From the NCBI GenBank assembly GCA_030039515.1, contig JASHVT010000166.1, positions 1 through 8,422 on the forward strand: a stretch of DNA of 8,422 nt. The letters run 5' to 3'. The DNA is from Nitrososphaerales archaeon (GTDB lineage Archaea > Thermoproteota > Nitrososphaeria > Nitrososphaerales > Gagatemarchaeaceae). This document shows, in pieces, positions 5,812 to 8,422 of this stretch (positions are counted from its first letter, which is position 1; every line of letters begins with the position of its first letter). The notes beneath the pieces were generated by a model, which was not told where the DNA came from, made no database searches, and saw only the letters and a program-made list of their open reading frames with translations. The translations under genes were made by a program, and so were the position numbers.

Positions 5812-5852
5812 GGCTTCGGAGGGGAAGCGAAATCCGAACTCGTGAACAGTGA

Positions 5853-6503
5853 ATGTTATCAAACCAGCAGCTGGCAGAACTGGTCAAGAAAGGCAAGGAC
5901 CAGTCGAAGACTACAAAGTTCGCACAGTCGGTCGAGGCCGTGGTCACCCTCAGAGATGTCGACCCGAAGAAGACCGACCTGAACATCAACGAGATAGTCT
6001 ACCTTCCCCACCCGACCTCGAAACAAGCGAAAGTCTGCTTCATCGGCTCAGGAGACCTTGCGGTCAGGGCCAAGGGCGCGAAGGCCAGCATGGTGATTGA
6101 CCCTTCTCAGCTGGAGAACTACGGAGGGAGCAAGAGAGACGCGAAGAAGCTAGCCAGGTCGTACGACTTCTTCCTCGCAGACACTGCGCTGATGCCGAGG
6201 ATAGGCAAGGTCCTGGGCCAGGCCCTAGGACCGAAGGGGAAAATCCCCACGCCCGTCCCCCCGAACGCTCCTGTGGAGACGATGATATCCAGGATGAGGA
6301 CGGCCGTCAGGGTCAGGAGCAGGGCGTCGCTGGGAGTGATGGCTAAGGTGGGGGACAGCGCCTTGTCTGACAGCGACCTCGCGGAGAACATAGTCGCCGT
6401 CGTCAGCGCGGTCTCGAAGAAGCTTCCGAACGGAGACAGGAACATACGCACGATAATGGTCAAGACGACGATGGGAAAGCCGGTAAAGCAGGCGGTCGAA
6501 TAG
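5853..6503 (+). CDS. rpl1: Large-subunit ribosomal protein L1 (uL1)
   Basis: The protein has 216 residues, the usual archaeal length. L1 sits at the base of the mobile L1 stalk of the 50S subunit, binds 23S rRNA and helps release tRNA from the E site; in some archaea it also represses its own message. Two-domain architecture fits: N- and C-terminal parts form domain I and residues about 65-155 form domain II, with the conserved RIGKVLGQALGPKGKIPTP (116-134), the L1 signature, and SLGVMAKVGD (159-168) back in domain I. The ATG at 5853 is the only good start after the promoter. It is followed after 1 bp by rpl10. The gene for L11, which often precedes L1 in archaea, is not there; a winged-helix gene on the other strand takes that position. 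Confidence 0.96.
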   Translation: MLSNQQLAELVKKGKDQSKTTKFAQSVEAVVTLRDVDPKKTDLNINEIVYLPHPTSKQAKVCFIGSGDLAVRAKGAKASMVIDPSQLENYGGSKRDAKKLARSYDFFLADTALMPRIGKVLGQALGPKGKIPTPVPPNAPVETMISRMRTAVRVRSRASLGVMAKVGDSALSDSDLAENIVAVVSAVSKKLPNGDRNIRTIMVKTTMGKPVKQAVE

Positions 6504-6504
6504 C

Positions 6505-7383
6505 ATGAGTCAGACGGTCCAAGTGCACGAGCGGAAGCACAACACGAAGAAGGCGAGCCTGATTGACAAGGTCTCCTCGCTCGCGCAGCAATATCCCGTC
6601 CTCGCGGTGACTAGCCTGTCGAAGGTCCGAGCGACCCAGCTGATGGCCGTGAGGAAGGCTCTCAGGGGGAACGCGGAGGTCCTCGTCGTGAAGAACAAGC
6701 TGGCGATCCTCGGACTGAAGAAGGCCGGCATCAAGAACGCCGACCAACTCCTTTCCAAGCTCACCGGGCAGAATGCGCTGATCTTCTCGACCTACGACCC
6801 ATTCAAGCTCTTCCTGACGCTCGACAAGAACAAGGTCTACCTTCCAGCTAGGGCGGGGGACAGGCCGCCCGACGACATCGTGGTCCCTGCCGGCAACACG
6901 AGCCTTCCCGCCGGGCCCGTCCTCAGCGAGTTCAGAGAGGCTGGCATCGCGACCAAGATCGAGTCTGGGAGCATTTGGGTAAACAAGGACTCCGTAGCAG
7001 TCAAGAAGGGCGACCTCATCTCGCCGAAGCTCGCGAGCCTTCTGTCCAAGCTCAACATCAAGCCTATCCGAGCCGGACTGACGATATCGCTCGCGTACGA
7101 GGAAGGCTTGGTCTACTCCGGCGACCTCGTGGCAATAGACCTGGAGCAGTACAGGAAGAGCCTGATCGACGCATACAGGTCTTCGAGAGGGCTGGCCATA
7201 GAAGTGGGGTACTTCACCAAAGACACGTCCGGCGAGATAATCGCAAAGGCGTACAGGGAGGCCATGGCACTGGCCATCGATGCGGGAATAGTCACCAAGG
7301 AGACGGCTTCCGCCATATTGGGCAGGGCCGAAGCCGAGGCAGCTGCGCTGACGGCAAAGGCTGCAGAAAAGGGAATGCAGTAG
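6505..7383 (+). CDS. rpl10: Large-subunit ribosomal stalk protein L10 (P0, uL10)
   Basis: The protein has 292 residues. It anchors the lateral stalk to 23S rRNA and carries L12 dimers that recruit translation GTPases. The N-terminal rRNA-binding part is recognisable by HNTKKASLIDKV (12-23), SLSKVRATQLMAVRKALRG (37-55) and VVKNKLAILGLKKAG (61-75). The archaeal/eukaryotic insertion domain contains PAGNTSLPAGPVLSEFREAG (128-147) and KIESGSIWV. The C-terminal spine (about 215-287) that binds L12 contains a clear tandem 26-residue repeat (223-248 and 249-274, pattern AYRxxxxLAIxxGxxTKxT). It ends in AEKGMQ: the acidic tail ending in LFG found on many archaeal and all eukaryotic P0 proteins is absent. 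It starts 1 bp after rpl1, so the two are co-transcribed, and it converges on rpl12 with a 19-bp gap. Confidence 0.96.
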   Translation: MSQTVQVHERKHNTKKASLIDKVSSLAQQYPVLAVTSLSKVRATQLMAVRKALRGNAEVLVVKNKLAILGLKKAGIKNADQLLSKLTGQNALIFSTYDPFKLFLTLDKNKVYLPARAGDRPPDDIVVPAGNTSLPAGPVLSEFREAGIATKIESGSIWVNKDSVAVKKGDLISPKLASLLSKLNIKPIRAGLTISLAYEEGLVYSGDLVAIDLEQYRKSLIDAYRSSRGLAIEVGYFTKDTSGEIIAKAYREAMALAIDAGIVTKETASAILGRAEAEAAALTAKAAEKGMQ

Positions 7384-7402
7384 GTCCTGAGAGCTTCTCG
7401 TT

Positions 7403-7705
7403 CTAACCGAAGAGCGAAGCGAGACCCTGTAGGGCCTCTTCCTCCTTCTTCTCCTCTTCCTTCGGCTTCTCCTCCGCCTTCGCTGCTCCCGCTGCCGGCG
7501 CGGCTGCCGCCACAGGCGCCATGGCCATCGCCGAGGCGTTCTTCAGAGCTTCGTCTATGTTTACCTCGCTCAGGGCCGAAGCCAGTGCCTTGATCTTCAC
7601 GGTGTCAGGAGCCGCTCCGGTGGCCTTCACTACGCTCGTCAGGTTCTCCTCGTTTACAGGCTTGCCCAGCTTGTGGAGCAGCAGCGCGGCATAGACGTAC
7701 TCCAT
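7403..7705 (-). CDS. rpl12: Ribosomal stalk protein L12 (archaeal P1-like), inverted relative to rpl10
   Basis: This 100-residue acidic protein forms dimers on the L10 spine; its flexible tail binds elongation and initiation factors. It shows the complete archaeal pattern: an N-terminal helical dimerisation domain (MEYVYAALLLHKLGK, 1-15, through about 58), an Ala/Pro hinge (59-76), a Lys/Glu linker (77-90) and the conserved end LQGLASLFG (92-100). It is on the minus strand, facing rpl10 tail to tail, so it needs its own promoter. A TATA box at 7736-7743 provides one, predicting a leader of about 10 nt. The gene is intact with no sign of decay. In many archaea it instead follows rpl10 in the same direction. 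Confidence 0.97.
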   Translation of the reverse strand: MEYVYAALLLHKLGKPVNEENLTSVVKATGAAPDTVKIKALASALSEVNIDEALKNASAMAMAPVAAAAPAAGAAKAEEKPKEEEKKEEEALQGLASLFG

Positions 7706-7735
7706 GAAGATTCTCGGGCATGCGAACTCCGTTCC

Positions 7736-7743
7736 GTATTTAA
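7736..7743 (-). promoter_or_regulatory. TATA box of rpl12
   Basis: The minus strand reads TTAAATAC, preceded by the A-rich AAACAG. The predicted start near 7715 lies about 10 nt before the rpl12 ATG. Its presence shows that the inverted rpl12 is independently expressed. Confidence 0.55.
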
Positions 7744-7787
7744 CTGTTTGAACGGCTCGGGGAGGGAAGTCGTGAAACGCGTCCCAA

Positions 7788-7795
7788 CTTTATCT
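7788..7795 (+). promoter_or_regulatory. TATA box of alaS
   Basis: CTTTATCT lies back to back with the rpl12 TATA box, about 45 bp away. It predicts transcription from about 7817 and a leader near 18 nt before the TTG start of alaS. No Shine-Dalgarno sequence is seen. Confidence 0.5.
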
Positions 7796-7834
7796 ACTTC
7801 AGAGGCCGGCACCGTTCGGCCAAAGTAGTCCAGA

Positions 7835-8422
7835 TTGAGCGACAAGAAGGACGTCCTTCGATCCAAATTCTCGTCTGAGTACAAGAAGTACTACATGGTC
7901 GACCTCTTCAAGAGAGAGGGGTTCGTCCGGAAGAGATGCGAAAGCTGCGGCAGGTACTTCTGGACCCTCGACGCGAAGAGACTGCGCTGCGACGACCCCC
8001 CCTGCTCTCCCTACTCGTTCATCGGCAGCCCTCCGACGAGGAAGAAGATGGGCATGATAGAGACGTGGAGGACGGTGGAGAAGTTCTTCATCAAGGAGGG
8101 GCATGCGAGCGTCAAGAGATACCCGGTGGTTGCACGGTGGCGGCCGGACCTCTACTTCACCGTGGCCTCGATAATCGACTTCCAGAGGGTGGAGGCAGGG
8201 AGGGTCACCTTCCAGCTCCCGAGGAACCCCCTGATAGTGCCTCAGGTGTGCCTTAGATTCAACGACATCCCAAGCGTCGGCGTCTCGGGGAAGCACTTCA
8301 CTGCCTTCGTGATGATGGGCCAGACCGCCCTGAACAACAAGGAGGGCTACTGGAAGGACAGGACCATCGACCTCGACTTCGAGCTCCTGACGACCGGACT
8401 GGGAATCCCGCCAAAGGAGGTG
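7835..8422 (+). CDS. alaS: Alanyl-tRNA synthetase, archaeal type, N-terminal part (cut by right edge)
   Basis: The first 196 residues are visible; the complete archaeal enzyme has about 900. It attaches alanine to tRNA-Ala in the cytoplasm. The archaeal N-terminal module is clear: YYMVDLFKREGFVRKRC (19-35), then cysteines C35, C38, C52 and C57 (CxxC and CDDPPC), which probably bind a metal. The class II catalytic core follows: the motif 1 region with RYPVVARWRPDLYFTVAS (95-112), and the motif 2 region LIVPQVCLRFNDIPSVG (133-149) with SGKHFTAFVMMGQTA (151-165). A stop codon at 7826 limits the start to the TTG at 7835 or an ATG at 7895. The TTG is chosen because the later start would remove about 20 residues that match the family and would cut into the N-terminal helix. 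It is divergent from rpl12. Confidence 0.95.
   Translation, partial: MSDKKDVLRSKFSSEYKKYYMVDLFKREGFVRKRCESCGRYFWTLDAKRLRCDDPPCSPYSFIGSPPTRKKMGMIETWRTVEKFFIKEGHASVKRYPVVARWRPDLYFTVASIIDFQRVEAGRVTFQLPRNPLIVPQVCLRFNDIPSVGVSGKHFTAFVMMGQTALNNKEGYWKDRTIDLDFELLTTGLGIPPKEV

Noticed and set aside
7435..7480. Pyrimidine-rich plus-strand tract just past rpl10, considered as a terminator
   Set aside because: It is the antisense of the Lys/Glu linker of rpl12 and is broken up by C and G; no run of T long enough for an archaeal terminator is present.

Overview
The window is chromosomal DNA from an archaeon. The evidence is archaeal-type ribosomal proteins L1, L10 (P0) and L12 (P1-like, ending in LFG), an archaeal-type alanyl-tRNA synthetase with a Cys-rich N-terminus, TATA boxes placed for very short or leaderless transcripts, and an AbrB-PhoU fusion regulator. 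The PhoU repeat without its first metal motif, the L10 without an acidic tail, and GC-rich DNA lead me to favour the Thaumarchaeota/Nitrososphaeria side of the TACK group. That placement is an inference, not a proof. I see no mobile element, CRISPR array, tRNA or rRNA.

Layout. 1-608: 3' end of a plus-strand NAD-kinase-like gene cut by the left edge. Its tail overlaps the end of the next operon by 34 bp, in opposite orientation. 575-4010: a minus-strand phosphate-uptake operon transcribed pstC-pstA-pstB-phoU, with overlapping or nearly touching genes. No pstS is visible. 4011-4321: a 311-bp divergent control region with an AT-rich block and two hairpins. 4322-5341: a plus-strand AbrB-PhoU regulator. 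5353-5664: a small minus-strand winged-helix protein, convergent with the regulator. 5665-5852: a second divergent control region with three copies of a TGCTCT half-site. 5853-7383: rpl1-rpl10 on the plus strand, separated by 1 bp. 7403-7705: rpl12 on the minus strand, facing rpl10. 7706-7834: a third divergent promoter region. 7835 to the right edge: alaS, plus strand, incomplete.

Two functional modules are present. The first is high-affinity phosphate import (PstC/PstA channel, PstB ATPase) with two PhoU-type proteins: one co-transcribed, and one divergent carrying a DNA-binding-type N-terminal domain that could control the shared intergenic region. The second is translation: L1 and the L10/L12 stalk, plus alanyl-tRNA charging. 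In many archaea L11-L1-L10-L12 form one co-directional run. Here L11 is absent from the upstream position and L12 is inverted with its own promoter, so the stalk proteins L10 and L12 cannot be made from one message. That inversion, the structured leader of the AbrB-PhoU gene, and the repeated half-sites upstream of rpl1 are the points most worth a second look. I do not see an obvious wholly new system.
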